Source: Proteiniphilum propionicum
GTDB lineage: Bacteria > Bacteroidota > Bacteroidia > Bacteroidales > Dysgonomonadaceae
Reading direction: 5' to 3'
DNA length: 64,000 nucleotides
Assembly (NCBI RefSeq): GCF_022267555.1
Contig: NZ_CP073586.1
Location: forward strand, 3,080,501 to 3,144,500
Part shown: piece by piece, positions 1 through 8,946 of the stretch
How positions within the stretch are numbered: position 1 is the first letter of the stretch
Layout of the letters: every line of letters starts with the position of its first letter
Notes under the pieces: model-generated
Seen by the model: only the letters and a program-made list of their open reading frames with translations
What the model was told of the DNA's origin: nothing
The model's database searches: none
Position numbers and translations under genes: made by a program

Positions 1-1978
1 CATTATGTTTGATCTTACGTAGTGTGAGCATTCGGCTTAGCAGCTCGGAGATCTCCACTGATGTAGTACCCACCAGTACCGGGCGTCCTTTTGAGATAAG
101 GCTTTCTATCTCTTCTATAACAGCGGTATATTTTTCGCGTTTTGTCTTATATATGCGATCGTTCTGATCGTCACGAACAATAGGTTTGTTGGTAGGTATC
201 ACCACCACATCAAGTTTGTAGATATCCCAGAACTCGCCTGCTTCGGTCTCAGCTGTTCCAGTCATACCTGCAAGCTTACTATACATCCTGAAAAAATTCT
301 GCAGTGTAATGGTCGCAAAAGTCTGTGTGGCCGCCTCCACCTTCACCCTCTCTTTTGCCTCAATAGCCTGATGCAGGCCGTCGGAGTAACGGCGTCCCTC
401 CATCACGCGTCCGGTCTGCTCATCCACTATCTTAACTTTGTTGTCGATCACCACATACTCATCGTCACGATCGAACAGTGTATAAGCCTTCAATAACTGG
501 TTAACAGTATGTACGCGTTCCGACTTAATGGCGTAGTTCTGGAGAAGTTCGTCCTTTTTGGCTGCTTTCTCTTCATCGTTTAGCGATGCATTTTCCAGAT
601 CAGACAGCTGAGACGCAATATCGGGCAGGATAAAGAAATGCGGATCGTCAGATTTCCCGGTCAGCATATCTATACCTTTATCTGTCAGCTCAATACTGTT
701 CATTTTCTCATCAATAACAAAATAAAGCGGATCAGTAACGATATGCATATTACGCATCTGTTCCTGCATGTAGAATGCTTCGGTTTTAAGCATTGCAGCT
801 TTTACTCCCTGTTCACTGAGATACTTGATAAGAGGTTTGTATTTAGGCATCCCTTTATATGAACGGAAAAGCAGAAGAGTCCCTTCCTCCTGTTCCTTCT
901 GATCAGATGATGCCATCAATGTTTTGGCTTCGGCAAGCAGGCGTGTTGTAAGCTCCCGTTGTGCTTTCACAATCAATTCAACACGCGGGCGAAACTGATC
1001 AAAAAGCTGATCATCACCTTTGGGGACAGGTCCGGAAATGATTAACGGTGTACGGGCGTCATCAATCAGCACCGAGTCAACCTCGTCCACTATCGCGTAG
1101 TTGTGTTTGCGCTGTACAAGGTCCTTCGGAGAGATAGCCATATTGTCGCGAAGATAATCGAACCCGAACTCGTTGTTTGTACCGAATGTGACATCTGCCT
1201 CGTAAGCTTTGCGCCGAGCGTCGGAATTGGGTTCATGCTTGTCGATGCAATCAACAGACAACCCGTGGAACATGTACATTGGCCCCATCCATTCAGAGTC
1301 ACGCTTGGAGAGATAGTCGTTCACGGTAACCACATGTACCCCCTCATGGGTTAATGCGTTAAGAAATACCGGAAGAGTAGCCACTAGCGTTTTACCTTCT
1401 CCCGTTGCCATCTCTGCAATTTTCCCCTGGTGAAGTACTACACCTCCAAAAAGCTGCACATCGTAGTGAATCATGTCCCAGGTGATCTCGTTTCCACCGG
1501 CAATCCAGTGATTCTGATAAATAGCCTTATCACCTTCAACACGTACAAAGTCGTGTGCAGCAGCCAGGTCACGGTCGAAATCGGTAGCAGTAACCACTAT
1601 CTCCCCGTTCTGTGTAAAACGGCGGGCTGTATCTTTCATGACAGAGAAGGCCAAAGGCAATACTTCACTTAAGATCTTTTCATATTTCTCAGTGATCTCC
1701 TTTTCCAACTTGTCTATCTGGTTCCAGACAGCTTCACGTTCATCCAGCTCTATCTCTTCCATGCCGGCTTTCAGGTTATCTATCTGGGCTTTCTCTTCGG
1801 AAACATATTCTTGAATACGTTTCTCCAGCTCTTTGGTCTTTGCACGAAGTTCATCGTTAGAGAGGCTCTCTACTTCTAAATAGGCTTCTTTAATTTTTGT
1901 TACAACCGGATTGATTTCGTTCAGGTCGCGTTGTGCTTTATTACCAAATATTTTTGATATAATATCGTTGAATCCCAT
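1..1978 (-). CDS. secA: Preprotein translocase ATPase SecA (3' end cut by window edge)
   Basis: Motor ATPase that drives Sec-dependent export of unfolded preproteins through SecYEG at the inner membrane. The visible 659 residues start [12 protein letters not shown] and contain Walker A (GEGKT, about residues 193-197), Walker B (DEVDS, about 298-302) and the preprotein cross-linking region, in the usual SecA order. The reading frame is open from the ATG at 1978 to base 1; the rest of the second motor fold and the C-terminal tail lie outside the window. An N-terminal insertion rich in Glu and Lys between residues about 40 and 110 is typical of Bacteroidota SecA, which are longer (about 1100 residues) than the E. 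coli protein. It follows two envelope genes on the same strand after a gap of about 150 bases. Identity is certain from sequence. Confidence 0.97.
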   Translation of the reverse strand, partial: MGFNDIISKIFGNKAQRDLNEINPVVTKIKEAYLEVESLSNDELRAKTKELEKRIQEYVSEEKAQIDNLKAGMEEIELDEREAVWNQIDKLEKEITEKYEKILSEVLPLAFSVMKDTARRFTQNGEIVVTATDFDRDLAAAHDFVRVEGDKAIYQNHWIAGGNEITWDMIHYDVQLFGGVVLHQGKIAEMATGEGKTLVATLPVFLNALTHEGVHVVTVNDYLSKRDSEWMGPMYMFHGLSVDCIDKHEPNSDARRKAYEADVTFGTNNEFGFDYLRDNMAISPKDLVQRKHNYAIVDEVDSVLIDDARTPLIISGPVPKGDDQLFDQFRPRVELIVKAQRELTTRLLAEAKTLMASSDQKEQEEGTLLLFRSYKGMPKYKPLIKYLSEQGVKAAMLKTEAFYMQEQMRNMHIVTDPLYFVIDEKMNSIELTDKGIDMLTGKSDDPHFFILPDIASQLSDLENASLNDEEKAAKKDELLQNYAIKSERVHTVNQLLKAYTLFDRDDEYVVIDNKVKIVDEQTGRVMEGRRYSDGLHQAIEAKERVKVEAATQTFATITLQNFFRMYSKLAGMTGTAETEAGEFWDIYKLDVVVIPTNKPIVRDDQNDRIYKTKREKYTAVIEEIESLISKGRPVLVGTTSVEISELLSRMLTLRKIKHN

Positions 1979-2129
1979 AGTTTTATTATTGTGAGGCAGG
2001 GCCGTTTTATTTTATATGTAATGGTTGTTGGTTTTTGTCTCCTGTATCTTTTCCTTTTACTAAATACTGAAAACCTATATCTGCCCTGGACTCCTGTTAT
2101 ATTTTCATTAACTTTTAAAGCTGTGCTTT

Positions 2130-3713
2130 CTAAAATAACTCTTCCAAAATTTCACCTTTTGCAGCGTTGGGAGCGCGGATTCGTAACCTGTATGCCACGC
2201 TGGGTGCAATCTCAGTCGCTTCTATAGTTCTATTAATCCTTTGTGGTTTGATGTCGCTCCCGAAAAAAATTACCGGAGATATTACGGCATTATTTCGCAC
2301 TCGCTCTTTAATTGGTTTTTGAGGCTCAATAACCCTCCATCCGGACTGCAATTCAATGAACAGATCCCCGGAAATGCCATTGTAGTATCCATTCCTGTGA
2401 TACTGCACATTTTGATTATATGCTCCATGCAACATCTGATATGAAGTAATCACATCCTGAACTCCAGCCGATTGCACTAAAAATTCAGCTGCTTTCTGCT
2501 GAAACTCCCTCAAGTCGATCTTCTTGTCTTCAATCAGTTTTCTATCGAAGAACAGTTCTCTGTTATAATATTTTTTAATCCACTGTTCCCTTCCATACAA
2601 CGCCATCAGGTACATATTAAGAAGTGCCACGCTTCTATCGGGATAAAAATCCCCCCCGGATGTAACCACGCCTTCTGGTATTATCTCCTGTTCATTGAAA
2701 TATCCGGTAGACACCACAAAGACCAGAGTGTTTTTAAGTCCCACGGAGGAATCGATGGCTTCAAGCAGCCTTTCCAGCTCTTGGTCGAGGCGGTGATAGG
2801 TATCCTGCAGTTCGATTGAGTAATTTTTATCAAGTGAATTTTCATAGTTACCAGCGTAAAAGGTAACAGCCAGAAAGTCCGGATTCATTCTCTTGCCCAG
2901 AGATCCTGACTCAATCACTTTTATTGCCATATCGTTCACTTCCCTGTTTACGTATGGCGACTGCTTAAACAGGCGTATATTATCTTTTTTATCGACTCCG
3001 AAATAGTGCTGAAAATTTGTCCTGTTTTTGGTATATGGAAATGCATTGTAATGCGAGATATCGATTGCCGGGCGCCATGTAATGCCTCCTATGGTATTGC
3101 TGAGCGACTGAGCACTTCGGTTGTGCTGATCAACGACAGGTTGCCTGTTATTGTAAAACGTGCTTGTAGCCCATTTTCCTGTAATATCCTCAATCCAGTA
3201 TGCTCCATTGGCTGCATGTCCCCCCGAAGCCATTGCCTGTGAGGCATCAGGAGCAAAGGCAAAAATATCGGACTGTCCTCCTGAAGCTATTTTCAGTTCA
3301 TCAGCTATTGTTGAGACCTTTATCGGAAGCGGGGACATTTTATCGGTTGTAAAATTCCCCAGATAGTTATTATCAAAAAATGATGATATTTCGCTGTTCG
3401 TCGCCGTGGAATATTTTTTTTCACCTGTTATACCGTGATTAGATGGATTGGCACCGGTATAAATTGTGGTAATGGCAGATGCTTTGTCGAGATTAGGGAA
3501 ATCATAATATATATTGCTGTAAACAAGGCCATTATTCAGCAGCCTTTGAAACCCCTTGTTGCCAAATGTCTTTTTAAAAATTTCCAGGTAATCGCCACGA
3601 AGCTGGTCGATAGTTATTCCCACAACCAGTTTAGGAACATCGCCCGAAGGATTTTGTGCAAATAGTGCCGTTATTGAAAAAAAAGCTACTAAAGAAGATA
3701 ATACTTTGATCAT
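2130..3713 (-). CDS. PafA/NPP-type alkaline phosphatase superfamily protein, apparently catalytically dead
   Basis: Secreted protein of 527 residues with an N-terminal signal peptide (MIKVLSSLVAFFSITALFAQ). The ATG at 3713 is preferred over the in-frame GTG at 3752 because it places the signal peptide at the very N terminus. The fold is recognisable as the PafA branch of alkaline phosphatases: GITIDQLRGDYL (residues 32-43, metal ligand Asp36 kept), IYTGANPSNHGI (84-95) and GAYWIED (170-176). However, the nucleophile Thr position is Lys77, the active-site Asn is Glu98, the usual K-D-R stretch reads PDA (155-157), the D-x-x-x-H metal pair is missing near 286-291, the DH pair reads ST (335-336), and the late metal His is absent. 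It therefore probably binds rather than hydrolyses. It sits between a DUF4105 gene and secA on the same strand. The family call is firm; loss of activity is inference from alignment by eye. Confidence 0.85.
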   Translation of the reverse strand: MIKVLSSLVAFFSITALFAQNPSGDVPKLVVGITIDQLRGDYLEIFKKTFGNKGFQRLLNNGLVYSNIYYDFPNLDKASAITTIYTGANPSNHGITGEKKYSTATNSEISSFFDNNYLGNFTTDKMSPLPIKVSTIADELKIASGGQSDIFAFAPDASQAMASGGHAANGAYWIEDITGKWATSTFYNNRQPVVDQHNRSAQSLSNTIGGITWRPAIDISHYNAFPYTKNRTNFQHYFGVDKKDNIRLFKQSPYVNREVNDMAIKVIESGSLGKRMNPDFLAVTFYAGNYENSLDKNYSIELQDTYHRLDQELERLLEAIDSSVGLKNTLVFVVSTGYFNEQEIIPEGVVTSGGDFYPDRSVALLNMYLMALYGREQWIKKYYNRELFFDRKLIEDKKIDLREFQQKAAEFLVQSAGVQDVITSYQMLHGAYNQNVQYHRNGYYNGISGDLFIELQSGWRVIEPQKPIKERVRNNAVISPVIFFGSDIKPQRINRTIEATEIAPSVAYRLRIRAPNAAKGEILEELF

Positions 3714-3739
3714 TGATGAATATTGGCCGTTTATCGTTT

Positions 3740-4996
3740 TTATAGTCCCCACCCCGCTTTAAGTTCCCTGCTTGATGAAAACCGCTTGTCTTTTAATATT
3801 TTTTTTCTCCGCATAAACAGATGCGTACCCGATCTGAACCACAAACTCATTGAAAATGGTATTGTTGCTACCGGTAGATGTTGCGGTATAAATAGCCACA
3901 ACAAAAGAAAAACTGTTAAGAGTGCAAAGTTAATAAAATGATAGATATAAACAGTCCTGTTTGCCGATTTTGCCCAAAATAAAATGGCTGCAGCAAGAGC
4001 AAATATATTTAGCCAGACAAAATTCCAGTTAGGACTGGTAGCTGGATGTTCTGAAAAAAAGATTGTAACGCTCAGAACCAATCCACCCAATCCGGCGATA
4101 CCGAAAATTGCAGTATCATAAATTTTGGGGATCTTGGTTATATTGAGCTTTGTAATCTGTATCAGACTGACTGATATGGTTAGGAAGAGAATTGCGAATG
4201 CCACTACAATCGGAGAATATAAGCTCTCTTCGCTTATTTTATTTATCTCATTATTATTATATAACAGAATTTTTGTGTTTTTCACCAAAGGATAGTCAGA
4301 TGTATCGTTTTTAAGAATCAGCGCCTCCTCAAATGAGTTCTTAAGATAGGCTGGAATAAACATTTTTTCCCTAACGCCTATTGTTACATCTGCATCGCTG
4401 CCAATGATCAGGTCTATCCCGAATTTCAACCATGGGTATTTTTCCAGAGATTCATGTACCAGGTCCCTAAACGACTGGTTTTGAGATGCGGGCTGATATT
4501 TAATTTTTCCGTCAGTGAATTTTTCTACCATGTCGCGCGGACGTGTAGCACAATTATCGTAAAAATAGTTATATCGGTACCCCCTGTTTTGAGGTAGTGC
4601 ATTAATGTACAGTGCATCATACAGCTGTCGCTTTTCCTCTGCAGAGAGGTTCAACTCCTGTTCAACCACCTCCTGCCCCCTGTATTCATACTCGAAAAGA
4701 AAATCCTCAAAAGTTGTAAACCCAAGTATATAATCTGTCCTGCCAAGTACAAAATTGTAAATAAAATTAGGCTGAGACGAATCAAAAAATCCATAATTGT
4801 ATACAGCATTAACACCTGTGGAATCGTCACTCACCCGCAAGGCGGTATGTCCAAAAAGAGCATAAACAGCGCCATTCCACTCCGATGCAGTAAGCATGCT
4901 TATTTTCGCACTGTCAGATAATTGAACCTGGGCTTTTACAGGTAATGCAAACAAGACTGTAAGGAATGCCAGGATTGAGAATATTTTTCTGTTCAT
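3740..4996 (-). CDS. DUF4105 domain membrane protein
   Basis: Protein of 418 residues starting MNRKIFSILAFLTVLFALPVKAQ, a clear cleavable signal peptide; a TTG 24 bases upstream is a less likely start. The periplasmic N-terminal half carries DUF4105 features: a Ser/Thr-Ala-Ser-Glu-x-x-x-x-Tyr-Ala-x-Phe-Gly-His segment, YNYGFFD, and YNYFYDNCATRPRD, in which the Cys and the earlier His look like a permuted NlpC/P60-like catalytic pair (family-level inference). The C-terminal third has about four to five hydrophobic segments, followed by a short basic tail. It ends 26 bases before the start of the phosphatase-like gene on the same strand, so the two are probably co-transcribed. Exact role is unknown; DUF4105 proteins are common in Bacteroidota envelopes. 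Confidence 0.85.
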   Translation of the reverse strand: MNRKIFSILAFLTVLFALPVKAQVQLSDSAKISMLTASEWNGAVYALFGHTALRVSDDSTGVNAVYNYGFFDSSQPNFIYNFVLGRTDYILGFTTFEDFLFEYEYRGQEVVEQELNLSAEEKRQLYDALYINALPQNRGYRYNYFYDNCATRPRDMVEKFTDGKIKYQPASQNQSFRDLVHESLEKYPWLKFGIDLIIGSDADVTIGVREKMFIPAYLKNSFEEALILKNDTSDYPLVKNTKILLYNNNEINKISEESLYSPIVVAFAILFLTISVSLIQITKLNITKIPKIYDTAIFGIAGLGGLVLSVTIFFSEHPATSPNWNFVWLNIFALAAAILFWAKSANRTVYIYHFINFALLTVFLLLWLFIPQHLPVATIPFSMSLWFRSGTHLFMRRKKILKDKRFSSSRELKAGWGL

Positions 4997-5514
4997 ACGT
5001 AAAAAACTATTGATTTTCAATTAAGTCAGGTATTCGCCTGTTATGGCATTGCTTAAGCAAAATTAGCTTTGCTCATTCAGCTGAAAGCGAATGGTACGGA
5101 CATAGTGTATGGAAGTTGTATATTCCTCTTACTTCAACATTGTGAGTCTTTAAAAGGAATAATTGTAAACCTTTAAACAACAAAAATAGTCAAAAATGGG
5201 CTTAATCAATGCATTTTCATGAATAATCGTTCTGCATGGAGATTTATTAACCTCTTTTCAGAAGCAATGATCTGGTATTTTTTTAAGAATAGTTGCTTAT
5301 CTTTCGCCTGTTTCATCTTACTGATACCCCTTAAAAACATCAATATGTCTCAAATTTAGCTGTATGGGACAGTAATGCATGCACAACTTAGATTACTTAT
5401 ATGTTCGTGGTTATGAGTATTTAATATGATTTACAAAGCAATAAGCATAATTATCTGATTATATGACAATTAACTAACAGCCTGGCAAACTGTCACATAA
5501 GAATATAAACGAAA
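4997..5514. other. Intergenic region without a recognisable gene
   Basis: About 520 AT-rich bases between the DUF4105 gene and the rpmE2 terminator. A -7-like box for the DUF4105 gene (TAATTTTG on the minus strand) lies at 5058-5065. No ORF, RNA gene or repeat was recognised in the rest. Confidence 0.5.
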
Positions 5515-5540
5515 AAAGGCGACCTGTAAAGATCGCCTTT
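5515..5540 (-). terminator. Rho-independent terminator of rpmE2
   Basis: Perfect 8-bp stem (AAAGGCGA at 5515-5522, TCGCCTTT at 5533-5540) with a 10-nt loop; on the minus strand it is followed by a run of T residues. It lies 27 bases downstream of the rpmE2 stop codon. Confidence 0.8.
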
Positions 5541-5566
5541 CTTTATATCATACCGCTTTACGGTTC

Positions 5567-5824
5567 TTATTTTTTCTTATTACGGTTTCCGTAACGGTTC
5601 ATAAACTTATCTACGCGTCCGGCCGTATCTACAAGTTTTTGTTTTCCAGTATAGAATGGATGCGATGAACTGGTAATTTCAAGCTTTACCAATGGATAAG
5701 TAACACCATCTATTTCAATAGTTTCCCTTGCATTAACGGTGGAACGTGAAATAAAAACCTCATCGTTCGACATATCTTTGAAAACTACAGGGCGATAATT
5801 TCCTGGATGAATATCTTTTTTCAT
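5567..5824 (-). CDS. rpmE2: 50S ribosomal protein L31 type B
   Basis: Large-subunit ribosomal protein of 85 residues beginning [15 protein letters not shown]. The hallmark HP-x-Y-RPVVFKD opening, the [12 protein letters not shown] segment and the Lys-rich C terminus identify L31. The zinc-binding CxxC cysteines of the A type are absent, so it is the type B form that does not need zinc. The ATG at 5824 is chosen over a longer in-frame extension to 5938 because homologous L31 proteins begin at this point and the extra segment is low-complexity and unlike a ribosomal protein. Monocistronic, with its own promoter-like box and terminator; divergent from cinA. Confidence 0.97.
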   Translation of the reverse strand: MKKDIHPGNYRPVVFKDMSNDEVFISRSTVNARETIEIDGVTYPLVKLEITSSSHPFYTGKQKLVDTAGRVDKFMNRYGNRNKKK

Positions 5825-5857
5825 TATATCTTGTTTTATTATTTCAAATTCAGTCCG

Positions 5858-5865
5858 CAAAGATA
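5858..5865 (-). promoter_or_regulatory. Promoter -7 box upstream of rpmE2
   Basis: TATCTTTG on the minus strand fits the Bacteroidota -7 consensus TAnnTTTG and lies 34 bases before the rpmE2 ATG. No convincing -33 TTTG is seen. Confidence 0.45.
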
Positions 5866-6004
5866 TAATATTCCATCTATAAAAAAAAATATATAACATT
5901 ATTTTTTCATTTTCAGAAAGATTGTCGTTTATTTGCAATATATTTCATTGTAGTTTAATATGTACATTACCTCATGGTAAAAACAACTATAAAAACAGAT
6001 AAAT

Positions 6005-7240
6005 ATGAAGGTTGAAATTATTACCATCGGAGATGAAATTCTTATCGGCCAGATCATGGATACCAACGCCGCATGGATGGGCAGGGAGCTTACCAAGCAA
6101 GGTTTTGAAATAGCTGCCATCTCTTCCGTAGGCGATCAGTACAAAGATATTACAAGGGCGATAGATATCGGTTTTGAACGTGCAGAGATACTGCTGCTCA
6201 CAGGTGGTGTAGGACCAACAGCCGACGATATTACCAAGCATACACTGTGCACCTATTTCCATACAGCCCTGGTGTTTAACGATGAGGTAATGCAAAACAT
6301 AGAATCCATTTTTTTAAAAAGGAATCTCCCGTTAAATCAACTCACCCGAAAACAGGCGTATGTACCTGCAAACAGCAGGGTTATAATGAACAGTGCAGGA
6401 ACAGCACCAGTACTCTGGTTCGAAAAGGAGTCAAAAGTGCTTGTATCCATGCCTGGTGTTCCTTTTGAGATGAAAACAGCAATGACAGACAGTATCATTC
6501 CAATGTTACGTGAACAATTTCAGGTGAAAGAGTATCTGCGCCGTTCATATATTGTTTCGGAAATCACCGAATCGGCACTGGCTACCCGTCTTGCTGAGTT
6601 TGAGAACCGACTGTCTAAAGGCATTTCACTGGCATATCTGCCCTATGCAGGATTTATCCGGCTGCGGTTATCTGCCTGGGGCGAGGAGCATAAGCCTGAA
6701 ATGAAACAGCAAGGCCGAAAACTTAAAAGGCTGCTCGGAAAGAACTTTATAGCAGAAAGCGAAAAGATGCCAGAAGAGTTGCTTGGTGATAAACTACGAA
6801 AGAAACACCTGACTGTTTCTACGGCAGAAAGCTGTACCGGTGGTTTTATTGCACACAAGATAACATTATTCCCGGGCGCTTCACTCTGTTATAAAGGAAG
6901 TATCGTCTCCTACGACATCCAGATAAAAGAAGAGATACTGAATGTAGGCTCAAAGACGATAGACGAATACGGGGTGGTAAGCCGTGAAGTGGTGGAGCTA
7001 ATGGCATTGAATGTAGCGGGACTGATGAAAACCAGCTGTAGTATCGCTGTTTCGGGTGTCATGGGTCCCGATGGCGGAACCAAAGATAAACCAGTAGGGA
7101 CTGTTTGGGTAGGCACCACTTACAACAGTGTGATTAACTCCTGCGAATACCATGTTGGAAACTGCCGGGAAGAAAACATTGAGCGTACGGCCAATCTGGC
7201 AATCCTCCAGCTGCTAAAGATGATTGAGAGGAAAAAGTAA
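6005..7240 (+). CDS. cinA: CinA: damage-inducible protein / nicotinamide-nucleotide amidohydrolase
   Basis: Protein of 411 residues with two domains. The N-terminal MoCF-like domain (about 1-170) has GDEILIGQ-x-x-D-x-N and the LTGGVGPTADD motif, known in the family for COG1058 pyrophosphatase activity. The C-terminal CinA/PncC domain (about 255-405) has VSTAESCTGG near residue 275 and GVMGPDGG, features of the amidase that deamidates nicotinamide mononucleotide to recycle pyridine nucleotides. Start ATG at 6005 matches the usual MKVEIITIGDE opening. It is divergent from rpmE2 and runs tail-to-tail with serS, the two stop codons being one base apart. Confidence 0.95.
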   Translation: MKVEIITIGDEILIGQIMDTNAAWMGRELTKQGFEIAAISSVGDQYKDITRAIDIGFERAEILLLTGGVGPTADDITKHTLCTYFHTALVFNDEVMQNIESIFLKRNLPLNQLTRKQAYVPANSRVIMNSAGTAPVLWFEKESKVLVSMPGVPFEMKTAMTDSIIPMLREQFQVKEYLRRSYIVSEITESALATRLAEFENRLSKGISLAYLPYAGFIRLRLSAWGEEHKPEMKQQGRKLKRLLGKNFIAESEKMPEELLGDKLRKKHLTVSTAESCTGGFIAHKITLFPGASLCYKGSIVSYDIQIKEEILNVGSKTIDEYGVVSREVVELMALNVAGLMKTSCSIAVSGVMGPDGGTKDKPVGTVWVGTTYNSVINSCEYHVGNCREENIERTANLAILQLLKMIERKK

Positions 7241-7241
7241 A

Positions 7242-8513
7242 TTACCTTATCATATCAAACCCACAGTATGGGACCAATACCTCTGGTATGCATATTCCAT
7301 CGGGTGTCTGGTTGTTTTCGAGCAATGCAGCCACTATGCGGGGAAGAGCAAGGGCGCTACCGTTGAGGGTATGACAAAGTTGTGTTTTGCGGCCCTCGTC
7401 ACGATAACGGCACTTAAGACGGTTTGCCTGGTAGCTTTCGAAATTAGATACAGAGCTCACCTCAAGCCATCTTTCCTGTGCGGCAGAAAAGACTTCAAAG
7501 TCGAAAGTCAATGCCGATGTAAAGCTTGTATCACCCCCGCACAGACGTAATATACGCCACGGAAGGCCCAGCTTTTCAACTAGAGTCTGTACGTAAGCTA
7601 CCATTTCGTTGAGCCGCACATAAGAATTCTCAGGTTTTTCAATACATACAATCTCAACCTTGTCGAACTGATGCAAACGGTTCAGTCCGCGTACATCTTT
7701 CCCGTAAGAACCTGCCTCACGCCTGAAACAAGCAGAATATGCGGTGTTTTTTACAGGAAGGTCTTTCTCTTCAAGTATTACATCGCGGTAGATATTGGTG
7801 ACCGGAACTTCGGCAGTGGGAATCAGGTAAAGGTCGTCAAGGCCAACATGATACATCTGCCCCTCTTTATCGGGCAGCTGGCCGGTTCCAAACCCTGAAT
7901 CGCTGTTTACCACATATGGTGGCTGCACTTCAAGAAATCCGGCATCACGAGCAGAATCAAGAAAAAAATTTATCAGTGAACGTTGTAGTCTCGCACCCTT
8001 ACCTTTATATACAGGAAATCCGGCACCGGTTATCTTTACACCAAGCTCAAAATCAATAATATCATACTTTTTAGCCAGCTCCCAGTGCGGAAGAGCACCC
8101 TGAGGCAATGTGGGCAACTCTCCTCCACTACGCTCAATAACATTATCTTCTGCTCCTTTTCCTTCGGGTACCGAGTCATGTGGCAGGTTTGGTATCGTAA
8201 CCAGCAAATCAGAAATTTTCGCTTCGGTATCTTTCAACGTTACATCGAGTCCTGCGGAAGATTCTTTCAATAGTCCCACTCTATCGCGGGCAGCATTTGC
8301 CTCATCTTTTTTCCCTTCTTTTATTAACATTCCGATAGATTTGGAAATACTTCTAATCTCGCTTAAAACAGAGTCAAGCGATGTCTGGGTATTTCGTCGC
8401 AGTTCATCCAGGCTAATAATTTGATCAATAATCTCTTTTGCATCGAAGTGCTTTTTCGACAGGCGCCTTACTACCTCTTCCGGGTTCGAATTGATTGTTT
8501 TGAGTGTCAGCAT
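7242..8513 (-). CDS. serS: Seryl-tRNA synthetase
   Basis: Class II aminoacyl-tRNA synthetase that charges tRNA-Ser (and tRNA-Sec where present). The 423-residue protein starts MLTLKTINSNPEEVVRRLSKK and has the long N-terminal antiparallel coiled coil (about 25-105) that contacts the tRNA variable arm, motif 2 (ACFRREAGSYGKDVRGLNR-x-HQF) and motif 3 (LNGSALALPRIVAALLE). The ATG at 8513 is preferred to an upstream TTG at 8552. A -7-like box (TACCTTTG on the minus strand) lies at 8542-8549. Length and motif order are standard. Confidence 0.97.
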   Translation of the reverse strand: MLTLKTINSNPEEVVRRLSKKHFDAKEIIDQIISLDELRRNTQTSLDSVLSEIRSISKSIGMLIKEGKKDEANAARDRVGLLKESSAGLDVTLKDTEAKISDLLVTIPNLPHDSVPEGKGAEDNVIERSGGELPTLPQGALPHWELAKKYDIIDFELGVKITGAGFPVYKGKGARLQRSLINFFLDSARDAGFLEVQPPYVVNSDSGFGTGQLPDKEGQMYHVGLDDLYLIPTAEVPVTNIYRDVILEEKDLPVKNTAYSACFRREAGSYGKDVRGLNRLHQFDKVEIVCIEKPENSYVRLNEMVAYVQTLVEKLGLPWRILRLCGGDTSFTSALTFDFEVFSAAQERWLEVSSVSNFESYQANRLKCRYRDEGRKTQLCHTLNGSALALPRIVAALLENNQTPDGICIPEVLVPYCGFDMIR

Positions 8514-8609
8514 AAAATATTCAGACAGTTTTTTAATATTGCAAAGGTACAAAAAATAGATGCAAGAAAACTGCCGGATTCAAAATTAATTCAGCAAATT
8601 AAACAGAAT

Positions 8610-8747
8610 TTAAAAAAGTTGAAAGTGAAGGGTCTCACGTAATTCCCTCTCTCTTTGTTTCTTGTGCTTGTAATAACGTGATATGTAAAAAGCAACTCCT
8701 GCAAAAGCCCCCACAATCAAAATGTCTTTAAATGTACTACTTTTCAT
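8610..8747 (-). CDS. Small hypothetical single-span membrane protein (45 aa)
   Basis: A 45-codon ORF with an ATG at 8747 and a TAA at 8610. The predicted peptide has one hydrophobic segment (residues about 9-23, ILIVGAFAGVAFYIS) followed by a strongly basic stretch (RYYKHKKQRERELRE), the usual layout of a small inner-membrane protein with its charged tail in the cytoplasm. It sits between tilS and serS on the same strand as both. No homology is recognised; the hydrophobic/basic pattern and clean start and stop are the only support. Confidence 0.45.
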   Translation of the reverse strand: MKSSTFKDILIVGAFAGVAFYISRYYKHKKQRERELRETLHFQLF

Positions 8748-8946
8748 TTGTTTAATATTTTAATCTATGATTAATTCATAACGGTTTACATGTAACTAAG
8801 TTTAATTTACACCATAATTTAATTCCATTTGCATCTGCTATCATTAAGCGCGTCATGTACAACTCACTCTAATCTATCAGATGGAAAATTGTAAAAAACG
8901 CTGCGTAAGATCAAAGGAAAATTGATTTTCCACATAAAAAAAGATG

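Noticed and set aside
3714-3752. Longer GTG start for the phosphatase-like gene
   Set aside because: It would put 13 residues before the signal peptide and overlap the DUF4105 gene end.
5825-5938. N-terminal extension of ribosomal protein L31
   Set aside because: The family starts at MKKDIHP; the extension lies over the likely promoter.
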